IMG/VR virus record: IMGVR_UViG_3300044682_000088
Span: 1 to 29,114 of that record
Reading direction: 5' to 3' (one strand)
Length of the DNA stretch: 29,114 nt
DNA from: a virus
Shown: in pieces, positions 14,469-22,500 of the stretch
Layout: each line of letters opens with the position of its first letter
Numbering within the stretch: the first letter of the stretch is position 1
Notes under the pieces: generated by a model
The model's database searches: none
Seen by the model: only the letters and a program-made list of their open reading frames with translations
What the model was told of the DNA's origin: nothing
Translations under genes and position numbers: made by a program

Positions 14469-16141
14469 TGCTGCACGCAGACTTCGACTGGAAGCGCCCC
14501 GACTACGCCAAGGCCTTCCGGCAGCGGATGCGCTTCCTCGACGACCTCCGCGCGCACCCCGAAGACCTCCGCGCGCTGAAGCTGCACTACGCCAGCAATT
14601 ACGCCGATTTCATCTCGGACTGGGGCGTCACGCACGAGCCGCGCAACGCCGAGAAGAAGCTGCCGACGCTGATCCCGTTCATTTTGTTCCCCAAGCAGCG
14701 GGAGTGGGTCGACTGGGTCGTCGGGCATTGGCGCGCCGGCACGCCTGGCCTCACCGAGAAGTCCCGCGACATGGGGGTCTCGTGGCTGATGATGGCGGTC
14801 TCCTGCACGATGTGCCTGTTCAACGACGGCGTCGCGGTCGGCATCGGCAGCCGCAAGACGGAGTACGTCGACAAGATCGGGACCTTCAAGCCGCTGCTGC
14901 CGAAGGCGCGCATGTTCATGGAGTACCTGCCGCCGGAGTTCAGGGAGGGTTGGGCGCCGACGCAGGCCCCGTTCATGCGGGTCGGCTTCCCTGCGACCGG
15001 CTCCCTGATCGCCGGCGAGGGCGGCGACGACCTCGGCCGCGGCGACCGGACCTCGATCTTCTTCGTCGACGAGTACGCCTTCTTCGAGCGGCCAGACCTC
15101 ACCGAGATGTCGCTGTCGCAGACCACGAACTGCCGCATCGACGTCTCGACCCCGAACTCGATGAACAACCCCTTCGCGCAGAAGCGCTGGGGCGGCAAGG
15201 TCGACGTTTTCATCTTCGACTGGCGCGACGATCCCCGAAAGGACGACGAGTGGTACCGGCTGCTGCCGCTGCCCGAGGACGAGGGCGGCAAGGGCCTCAA
15301 CGAAGTCACGATCGCGCAGGAGATCGACCACAGCTACACGGCCTCGGTGCACGGCGTCGTCATCCCGGCCACCTGGGTCAAGGCCGCGATCGACTTCGAC
15401 AAGCACGTCGGCCTTGACCCGCCGACCGGGGCACGCGGCATGTCGCTAGACATCGCCGACGAGGGCGTCGACAAGAACGCGGCCTGCGTCACGAAGGGCT
15501 ACATGATCGAGAGCAGCCAGGACTGGAGCGGCAAAGGCGACGACCTCTTCGTCACCGCCGAGAGGGCCTTCGAGATCTGCGACGAGCACGGGCTCTCGGA
15601 GTTCGACTACGACGCCGACGGCGTCGGGGCCAGCATCCGCGGCGACGCCAGGGTGATCAACCAGCGGCGGGCGCACGCCAACCAGCGCCGGATCGCGCCG
15701 ATCGGCTATCGCGGCTCGGAGGCCGTGGCCGACCCGGACAAGATCGTCGAGGGTACCATCGGGCGGGAGGGCGACAAGGGCCGCACCAACGCGGACTTCT
15801 TCCTCAACCGCAAGGCCCAGAGCTGGTGGGAGTTGCGGCGCCGCTTCGAGCGGGTCTACCGCTGGAGGACGAAGGGCGTCGCCAGCAAGCCCGACGACAT
15901 CGTCGTCATCTCCTCGGCGTGCCCGAATCACATGCGGCTCGTCGCCGAACTCAGCCAAGCGACCTTCGAGACCAACGCGGTGGGCAAGATCGTGGTCAAG
16001 AAGACCCCGCAGGGCCAGAAGTCGCCGAACCTCGCCGACGCCGCGGTGATCCGCTTCGCCCCAAAGGGACTGCGCCCGATCCAATGGACCCCGGAGATGG
16101 CGGCCGCGGTTCGCCGCGCCGGGAAACGTCCCCGGACGTAG
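14468..16141 (+). CDS. terL: Terminase large subunit (packaging ATPase/nuclease)
   Basis: 557 aa. The N-terminal ATPase has a deviant Walker A (TEKSRDMGVSW, residues 96-106), Walker B with the catalytic Glu-like position (SIFFVDEYAFFE, 196-207) and a coupling motif (DVSTPNSM, about 226). The C-terminal RNase H-like nuclease has SLDIADEGVDKNA (about 326), FDYDADGVGASI (about 379) and NLADAAVIRF (about 520), giving the Asp triad. It pumps DNA into the prohead through the portal and cuts the concatemer. The start overlaps the previous stop (TAATG). Confidence 0.9.
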   Translation: MLHADFDWKRPDYAKAFRQRMRFLDDLRAHPEDLRALKLHYASNYADFISDWGVTHEPRNAEKKLPTLIPFILFPKQREWVDWVVGHWRAGTPGLTEKSRDMGVSWLMMAVSCTMCLFNDGVAVGIGSRKTEYVDKIGTFKPLLPKARMFMEYLPPEFREGWAPTQAPFMRVGFPATGSLIAGEGGDDLGRGDRTSIFFVDEYAFFERPDLTEMSLSQTTNCRIDVSTPNSMNNPFAQKRWGGKVDVFIFDWRDDPRKDDEWYRLLPLPEDEGGKGLNEVTIAQEIDHSYTASVHGVVIPATWVKAAIDFDKHVGLDPPTGARGMSLDIADEGVDKNAACVTKGYMIESSQDWSGKGDDLFVTAERAFEICDEHGLSEFDYDADGVGASIRGDARVINQRRAHANQRRIAPIGYRGSEAVADPDKIVEGTIGREGDKGRTNADFFLNRKAQSWWELRRRFERVYRWRTKGVASKPDDIVVISSACPNHMRLVAELSQATFETNAVGKIVVKKTPQGQKSPNLADAAVIRFAPKGLRPIQWTPEMAAAVRRAGKRPRT

Positions 16142-16201
16142 GGTTGAAAAAATCCCCCCTTTGGTTTAGACCGCTAAGTGTGGAAATGAAGGAGGACCAA
16201 T

Positions 16202-16378
16202 ATGCCGATGATCGCAGAAGATAAAAAAAAGCTTGAAAAGTTCTTGCGCGAAATGGGCGACCTGTCGCGCCGTTACGGTTTTGCTCTGGGTGAGCCCAGT
16301 ACCATTTTCGTCATGGAACCAGAGGACTATCAGACCGAATATCGATGCGACGAAAATTCGGTCATGTCCTTCGGGTGA
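16202..16378 (+). CDS. Small acidic protein, 58 aa, duplicated at the window end
   Basis: ATG at 16202 behind a very strong AAGGAGG site. Charged N-terminal helix (EDKKKLEKFLREMGDLSRRY), then STIFVMEPEDYQTEYRCDEN. Function is unknown. The last 14 codons and 12 bases beyond the stop are repeated exactly, in opposite orientation, at 29060..29114, so a second copy of this gene begins to the right of the window. Sequence from here to about 17270 is less GC-rich than the terminase gene, suggesting accessory insertion between packaging genes. Confidence 0.6.
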   Translation: MPMIAEDKKKLEKFLREMGDLSRRYGFALGEPSTIFVMEPEDYQTEYRCDENSVMSFG

Positions 16379-16390
16379 CGTGGTTACTCC
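16336..16390 (+). repeat. 55-bp inverted repeat, left copy
   Basis: Identical over 55 bases to the reverse complement of 29060..29114. It covers the 3' end of the small gene, its stop codon and the following 12 bases. The match then breaks (T versus C, followed by ACT shared) and the two flanks diverge to different downstream genes. Confidence 0.9.
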
Positions 16391-16411
16391 TACTAACCAC
16401 GGAGGCTGAAA

Positions 16412-17008
16412 ATGCCAACAGGATATACCGCAGCGGTGGTTGACGGCAAAGTTACTGAGTTCAAGGACTTTGCCATGTCCTGCGCTCGGGCTTTCGGCGC
16501 GCTGATCACAATGCGAGACGATCCATCCGATGCTCCGATTCCTGACAAGATCGAACCGCGTTCTTACTATCAGGACCGGATAGCCGAGCATCAGAAGCGC
16601 CTCGGCGACGTACTCGCGATGAACAATGTGGAAGCTGAGGCCGCCGCGAAAGCTGCCCACGCAGAAGCCCTCAAATATCGGGCCGATTATCTAGTACGCC
16701 AAGATCAGGAAGCCGCTAGATTGAATAACATGCTGGCGAAGGCCCGCGCCTGGAAACCGCCGACGCCAGATCACGTCGAAATGAAAGACTTTATGATCCA
16801 GCAGTTGATGGTATCGCTGCCCGGCTCATATGCCCCAGCCATTCCCGAATTGCTCGACGGCGAGACGTGGCGCAAGCGGGAAGGTGACCGGATCGCGAAA
16901 GACATCGTCTATTACAAAAACGAATGGGCCAAAGAACAAGAGCACGCGGCCAACAGAACACAATGGCTCAAAGCGTTGAGGGCGTCACTCAACGGCTCAG
17001 CGCACTAA
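16412..17008 (+). CDS. Conserved hypothetical protein, 198 aa
   Basis: ATG at 16412 with GGAGG upstream. Starts PTGYTAAVVDGKVTEFKDFA, then CARAFGALITMRDDPSDAPI, a pattern common in uncharacterised proteins of phages and proteobacterial genomes. The middle is a long charged helix (residues about 55-115), and the end is again helical (YYKNEWAKEQEHAANRTQWL). No catalytic motif is visible. Likely a soluble, mostly helical protein; role unknown. Lies with its neighbours in a lower-GC accessory segment. Confidence 0.65.
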   Translation: MPTGYTAAVVDGKVTEFKDFAMSCARAFGALITMRDDPSDAPIPDKIEPRSYYQDRIAEHQKRLGDVLAMNNVEAEAAAKAAHAEALKYRADYLVRQDQEAARLNNMLAKARAWKPPTPDHVEMKDFMIQQLMVSLPGSYAPAIPELLDGETWRKREGDRIAKDIVYYKNEWAKEQEHAANRTQWLKALRASLNGSAH

Positions 17009-17021
17009 AAAGACCTGAGAG

Positions 17022-17273
17022 ATGGAAATGGCCGCGATCCGCAAACTGATCTATATCGGGCTCGCCTTGGGCGTGCTCGCGAACGTCGGGCTTTTCTTCT
17101 TCGGACCGCAGGTCGCGTTGTTCTACATCAACGCCAAGGGCGGATGTTTTCCTTGGTCGCCGGCCGAGGTCGAATACTACGACGGCATGACCATCTGCCC
17201 CGGTCAGTCCGCGCGCATGACCATCCCCCTGATAATCGAGTATCAGCCTCAGAAACCGAGGCCAAGAATTTGA
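17022..17273 (+). CDS. Small membrane protein, 83 aa
   Basis: ATG at 17022, or 17028 (a GGAA precedes the second). One transmembrane helix (LIYIGLALGVLANVGLFFFG) is followed by a short exported or cytosolic part with two Cys (GGCFPW and ICPGQSAR), which could pair if outside. Function unknown. It follows the conserved hypothetical gene by 13 bases. Confidence 0.5.
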   Translation: MEMAAIRKLIYIGLALGVLANVGLFFFGPQVALFYINAKGGCFPWSPAEVEYYDGMTICPGQSARMTIPLIIEYQPQKPRPRI

Positions 17274-17290
17274 ACCAGAGGAGTTCCACG

Positions 17291-17701
17291 ATGAACGACG
17301 TCGCGCGAAAGAACGGAAAAGCAAATGGACGTGATGCCGTTGCCCGCGGCCTCGAGGCCTACGACGACCTCAGGCACCGCGCCGACGATTGGCACGTCCG
17401 CGCGGAATCGGCCGAGCATGCGGCATTGATCGCGGAGGCTGAGGTCGACCGGCTCTCCAAGGAGCTCCACAAGGTCAAGGCGCAGCGCGACCACTTCATG
17501 CGGCACGCCGCAGCTCTGAAGGGCAAGCTGGAGGGCTTCGTCCACCTCCAGAAGAGCGGCGCGGCGATGCTCGATGACGCGCTCAAGATGACCGAGAACC
17601 AATCCTATGGGAACGAGCCCGCCGTCGAACCGGAGATGCCCCGCAAGGCGATCATGGAGATGCCGCTCCCGACCTTCTTGCGGCAGGGCCCGGCGGAATG
17701 A
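17291..17701 (+). CDS. Coiled-coil phage protein, 136 aa
   Basis: ATG at 17291 with GAGGAG ten bases upstream. Residues 20-100 form an uninterrupted heptad-like helix (AEHAALIAEAEVDRLSKELH, then KVKAQRDHFMRHAAALKGKL). The C-terminal 30 residues are Pro/Met-rich and probably disordered. This layout is common for small phage structural or scaffold-associated proteins, but no family is recognised. Confidence 0.6.
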   Translation: MNDVARKNGKANGRDAVARGLEAYDDLRHRADDWHVRAESAEHAALIAEAEVDRLSKELHKVKAQRDHFMRHAAALKGKLEGFVHLQKSGAAMLDDALKMTENQSYGNEPAVEPEMPRKAIMEMPLPTFLRQGPAE

Positions 17702-17750
17702 CGATGATAGCGTACTTGGCCATGATCTGTCGGGCAGAGGATGCCCCGCA

Positions 17751-18230
17751 ATGATGCGCAAGTTCCTCTTCGAGGAGAACAAGCCCGACAACGAGCGCGT
17801 CAATGTCGTCAACGTCGTCCAGAAGTTCATCGGCGACGTCATAAACCCGTGGCTGCTGTCTGGCCTCGACCCGACCAAGGACCCCCGCAGGATCGATGTC
17901 ATCGCCGAGGCCAAGCGCCGGATCATAGAGGAAATCCAGCAGGGCAGGCTCGGCATCACGCACGGCCAACGCGAGATCGAGGCCGTGGAGGACCTCGCCC
18001 GCCGGTTCGGCTCGAGGAAGAAGGCCGACGGCTTCGTCGCCCGCCACCTGCGCGACCGCGTCGCGGCCGCACGCGAGCACATCGCCCACATCGAGCGCGT
18101 CATCGCGGTCAACGAGGAAGCCCTCAAGCTGCTGGGCGACATGTGGTTCCGCTTCGACCCCCCAGAGTCGGCGATTACGCAAACCGGCCAAGCCGGCATC
18201 CCCGGGATGATGTTCATCCGCGTGGGATAG
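17751..18230 (+). CDS. Helical phage protein, 159 aa
   Basis: Starts at ATGATG (17751 or 17754), with GCAGAGG upstream. MRKFLFEENKPDNERVNVVN, then a helical core (RIDVIAEAKRRIIEEIQQG; HLRDRVAAAREHIAHIERVI) and a C-terminal GDMWFRFD. No known domain. A 17-residue reading between this and the previous gene (17698..17754) is too short to support. Confidence 0.55.
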   Translation: MMRKFLFEENKPDNERVNVVNVVQKFIGDVINPWLLSGLDPTKDPRRIDVIAEAKRRIIEEIQQGRLGITHGQREIEAVEDLARRFGSRKKADGFVARHLRDRVAAAREHIAHIERVIAVNEEALKLLGDMWFRFDPPESAITQTGQAGIPGMMFIRVG

Positions 18231-18283
18231 TGCGTCGTCTTGATTTCCGTGTTAATCAAGTCCGCGAATCAAGTCGGGGGACG

Positions 18284-18946
18284 ATGGTGGCGAACGACGG
18301 TCTGCGTTCAATTAGTCCGCTGGGGCGGGATTCCATGCGCGGGATCACCCCATCGCCGATCATCGGCAAGCGCCCCATCATCGCATCGACCACGGCCGAG
18401 GACTGGACGGCGCGGGGCCAAGTAGAATCGGTCGCCACCGGCAACGCATTGGCCGTCGCTGTTGCGGCCTTGTGGTGCCGACGCCTCGACATCGACGCGC
18501 CAGAGATCGTCCTGAAGGGCAACCCGTCTGACCACGCCAGGATCATCGGGAAGCCGCAGGAGCCGAAGCAGGCACCGCCGAAGGCCAAACCCGTTCCTGC
18601 CGCTGCCGCGCCCGCGGTTCTGGCGCCCGATCCCGGCGGCCGCTACGTCCGGCGCAACGGCGTCGTCGTGGACTTGTTCGATTCGGTGCTTACCTGCCGC
18701 GGCGTCAGCGTAGACTTGGTGGGCGACGAGATGCCGATGGTCGCCGCTCTGGCCCGCGTGATGCCGTCGCTCCTCGACTTCTCCCACCTCGAGCGCAAGG
18801 CGTTCGGCAAGATCACGATGAACGGGCCGTCGCGGTTGCGATTGCTCGCCGACCAAGCCAACGTGGGCCTCGCGCGCGCCGGACTGCAGATCAAAACCAT
18901 GCCCAAGATGGGCATGACGTTGTCGGAATTGGCGGGGGCGGCATGA
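18284..18946 (+). CDS. Protein with possible C-terminal winged-helix domain, 220 aa
   Basis: ATG at 18284 with GGGGG upstream. An N-terminal part (residues 25-85, with ALAVAVAALWCRRLDIDAPE) is followed by a Pro/Ala linker (about 95-115). The C-terminal 90 residues read GVSVDLVGDEMPMVAALARV, then LLDFSHLERKAFG, LRLLADQANVGLARAGLQIK and TMPKMGMTL. The order and spacing resemble an OmpR/PhoB winged helix (strand, helix, helix, recognition helix with LRxxL, final hairpin). DNA binding is therefore possible but inferred. The stop overlaps the lipoprotein start (ATGA). Confidence 0.5.
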   Translation: MVANDGLRSISPLGRDSMRGITPSPIIGKRPIIASTTAEDWTARGQVESVATGNALAVAVAALWCRRLDIDAPEIVLKGNPSDHARIIGKPQEPKQAPPKAKPVPAAAAPAVLAPDPGGRYVRRNGVVVDLFDSVLTCRGVSVDLVGDEMPMVAALARVMPSLLDFSHLERKAFGKITMNGPSRLRLLADQANVGLARAGLQIKTMPKMGMTLSELAGAA

Positions 18947-19125
18947 TCCGGCTCGGCCTTGCGGCGTTGGCCTTCGCCTTCGCGCTCTCCGGTTGCGCCG
19001 CCGTGCCGTTGGCGACTGGCATCGCGGTCGCCGGGGCGGTCGTCGGCGCTGGCGGCCTCGCGCTCTCCGGCATTCATGACTGCAAAGCAGACGGTGGCTG
19101 CAAAGCGATTCCACTGCCGCCATGA
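18943..19125 (+). CDS. Small lipoprotein, 60 aa
   Basis: Begins in an ATGA overlap. The signal peptide MIRLGLAALAFAFALSGC ends in the lipobox LSGC, so Cys18 should be lipidated. The mature part has a glycine-rich hydrophobic stretch (GIAVAGAVVGAGGLALSG) and two Cys (DCKADGGC). Phages use such lipoproteins as outer-membrane spanins or superinfection factors. No spanin partner or lysis gene is visible next to it, so the role is open. Confidence 0.65.
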   Translation: MIRLGLAALAFAFALSGCAAVPLATGIAVAGAVVGAGGLALSGIHDCKADGGCKAIPLPP

Positions 19126-19138
19126 ATGGAGTAACCGC

Positions 19139-19525
19139 ATGACCAACGAACAAGCCGCATGGTTGCGCGAAAACCCTGCATACGCGCCGATCGGCGTAGC
19201 CGGCGGCACCGCCAGGTGGACGAAGCGCGGGACGCTGAAGGCCGACGGCACCTTCGTCGGGGCGACGCGCGCGAACCCCCTCCCCAATCCCTCAGATCGC
19301 AGCGGCGCCTTCGGCGTCGGCGTGCTGGAGGTGGGCGGCGATCAGGGCCGCGCGGTCAACCCGAACGACCCCGCGCTCCAGTCGACCGTGACGGCACCTG
19401 GCCTGCGCCGCGGCGCGAAGACGGTCGGGGACCAACCGATGGGCGACGAGTCGGCCCCGAGCAACCCCCGCGACTACGTCGACAACTGGCAGGGCGGCAA
19501 CCGCAACCTGCGGCGTCAGACCTGA
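19139..19525 (+). CDS. Small structural-region protein, 128 aa
   Basis: ATG at 19139 with GGAG. The protein is Gly/Asn/Pro-rich with no long helices: RWTKRGTLKADGTFVGATRA, then NPSDRSGAFGVGVLE and SNPRDYVDNWQGGN. It looks like a beta-rich or partly disordered virion-associated protein. Its stop overlaps the ATG of the portal fusion (TGATG). Confidence 0.55.
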   Translation: MTNEQAAWLRENPAYAPIGVAGGTARWTKRGTLKADGTFVGATRANPLPNPSDRSGAFGVGVLEVGGDQGRAVNPNDPALQSTVTAPGLRRGAKTVGDQPMGDESAPSNPRDYVDNWQGGNRNLRRQT

Positions 19526-22500
19526 TGGCCAAGAACCGACACGGCGGAGTGCGCGAGGGTTCCGGACGCCCCAGCAAGGAGGAGCTGGAGGCCGTCGCCC
19601 GCGGCGCGCCGCGCAAGGTCATCAACGAGATACGCAAGCGCAAGGCGGATGAGGCCAGCAAGAGGCGCGAGCGCAAGGGCACCATCGAGCCAATACCCAA
19701 AGTCGCCGCCGAGCCGAAGGCCCCTGGCAAGCAGTTGGTGGCGGTCAACTGGCGCAACGTCAGCAGGCGCAGCGTCGAGGTACGCAAGAACAAGCGCGCC
19801 GATCTCAATCCCTTCGGCCTGCCGGCGTTCCCCCCCATCGCCATCCCACCGAAGGAATCCGGCCTGCAGATGGGGGACTACCTGAAGGAGAAGGCTCGCT
19901 CGGGCATGGCGATGGACGACTCGTTGAGTTGGGCCGGCCAAGCTTGGGCAGGGAGCGTCATCGAGGGTGCCACCGACGCCGGCCTCGCCTTCATGGGCTA
20001 TCCCTTCCTGTCGCTGTTGGCGCAGCGGCCTGAATACCGCATCCCGGCGGAGACGATCGCCGACGACGCCACGCGCCGCTGGATCGACTTCGAGATCACC
20101 GGCGAGAAGAAACGCAAGGCGAAGGAGAACGAGGAGAAGCTCCGCCAAAACGGCGCCGCGCAAGGTCCGCGCTCCCCCGAGGGGATTCAGCGCAACCCAG
20201 GCCGCGGCTTCGACGAGGCCGATCCGGACCAGCGGCAGAAGAACACCGAGGAATCTGGCAAGGCCGACAAGGTCAAGGCCATCAAGGACAAGCTGCTCGA
20301 GCTGGAGGCGCGCGACCGCTTCTACTGCAACAGCCGCGACGACTCGTTCTTCGGGCGCTCTCACCTTTACTTCAACTTCGGCACCGACATCGACGGCGAT
20401 GCCCCCGACGAGCTGCGGACGCCGATCGGCGACGGCCGCGACGCCACCAGCCAAGGCAAGGTCGGCAAGGAAGCGCCCCTGAAGTCGTTGCGCGTCATCG
20501 AGCCGGTGTGGACGTACCCGACGACCTACAACGCCGTGAACCCGCTGCGCGAGGACTGGTACAACCCGCAGGTGTGGTACGTGCTCGGCAAGGAGATCCA
20601 CCGCTCCAGGCTGCCCACCTTCATCGGCCGACCGGTGCCGGACCTGCTGAAGCCGGCGTACAGCTTCGGCGGCATCTCGCTGTCGCAGCTCCTGAAGCCG
20701 TACGTCGACATCTGGCTGACGACGAGGGACAGCATCGGGGCGCTGATCCACTCGTTCTCTGTCATGGTGCTGATGACCGACGTCCAGACGATCCTGCAGG
20801 ACGGCGGCGGCATGGAGGGGCCCTACGGCCTGCTGGCGCGGGTCCAGCAGTTCAACGACATGCGCGACAACCAGAACACGTTCGTCCTCAACAAGATGAC
20901 GGAGGACTTCAAGAACGTGTCGGCGTCGCTGGCCGGGCTGCACGAGCTCCAAGCCCAGGCGCAGGAGCACATGGCGGCCACGGCCCGGATCCCCTTGGTC
21001 AAGTTCACCGGCATCGCGCCGTCGGGCCTCAACGCATGTTTGACTGGAGATACTTTGATCGAAGCTGATCAAGGATACGTACCGATTCGGGATGTACGCG
21101 TAGGTCAGAAAGTGATGACCCGTGAGGGTTGGGCGCCAATTGCGAAGGCCGGATGCACGGGCTACGCTATTGAATTGATTGAGATTGAGACTGCGGAGTC
21201 GGTAATTCGATGCACGGCAGATCACCGGATTTGGCTACCTTCGATAAACGCATTTGTGCCTGCCGAGAATGTGCGTCGTGGGGACCTGCTATTGCATCGT
21301 GGCGCAATCGAAAACCGAAATACGGCGAATCAATTGCATATGGGGGCCGGTTTTGGTGGGACAGGGGGGATGGCTATTACGCCACCTCAGCGTCTCACGA
21401 TGGGGAGCATCTGCTTGAATTTTGCTGCAATTGGTGCAGGCTCGCTGATCGACGAGGGAGGAGAATCTCACAGGCTAGGCCTCGTCCGATCTGTATTTGC
21501 CTCGTGTGCGGCATATCTTTCGAGGCGAAGCGAAAGGATGCAAAATATTGTTCTCGAAAGTGCTCAAGCGCGAGCCAAGACCGGGCGGCCTATATGTCCA
21601 ACTACTACAAAGAAAATCGTGAGAAATGGATCGAATGTAGCAAGCGCCGAAATCCGAGGCGTCGTCTCCAGCGTGCGGCGCGTGCCAGCGCAAGAGTTCG
21701 TATATGACATCCAAGTAGCGCATGGATTTCTGCCAGAATTTTTCGCAAATGGTATTTGCGTCCATAATTCGTCAGAGGGTGAAATCCGCGTCTACTACGA
21801 CACCATCGCGGCCTACCAGAACCGCTTCTTCCGGCCGAACCTCACGAAACTCATCAACTTCGTGCAGCTGTCGTTGTTCGGCGAGATCGACCCCGAGATC
21901 ACGTTCGAGTTCGAGCCGCTGTGGGAGATGAGCGAGAAGGAGCGCGCCGAGCTCCAGAAGGAGCAGGCCGAGACCCACAAGACCTACGTCGACATGGGCG
22001 CCATCGGCAACGACGAGGTCCGCCAAGTCGCGATCGACGACCCGAAGATGCCGTACAGCGATCTCAACCCCGACGACGTACCCGAACTCCGCAAGGAGGA
22101 GGAAGAGGGCTTGGTGCCAGAGGGCGGGGCCAAGGCCGTCGAGGGCCTCGTCGAGGGCGGACCCGGCACCGGCGGCGGCGCGGCCCCTGGCGGCGGCGCG
22201 GCCCCGAAGAAAGGCGGCGGCGGCAAGGATCCAGCGTTCGAGGACGGCCCCGGAGGTGCCGCCGCGGTGCTCCCTTTCCTGCACGCCGCCGACGCCAAGC
22301 TGACAAAGGCGGAGGCTGAGTATGTCCCCTCGATCGAGGACGTCACCGAGCAGTGCTCGCAGTGCTCGATGTTCGAGCGGACCGCCGACACCTTCGAGGA
22401 CAACCGCTGCAACTTGGTCGACGGCGACATCTCCGCGCTCGGCCACTGCAAGCGCTTCCAGCGGCTGAGCCCGCAGGAACAGCGTGAGGACGCCGACGCC

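Noticed and set aside
14330-15406. Minus-strand open frame opposite the large terminase
   Set aside because: Composition is antisense-like (Val/Asp/Leu/Arg repeats) and the terminase on the plus strand is unambiguous.
17698-17754. 17-codon ORF in an ATGA overlap
   Set aside because: Too short to support without conservation data.
19516-21225. Long minus-strand open frame (569 codons) opposite the portal
   Set aside because: The plus-strand reading has portal motifs and normal codon use; the minus reading is Arg/Leu/Val-rich antisense typical of GC-rich DNA.
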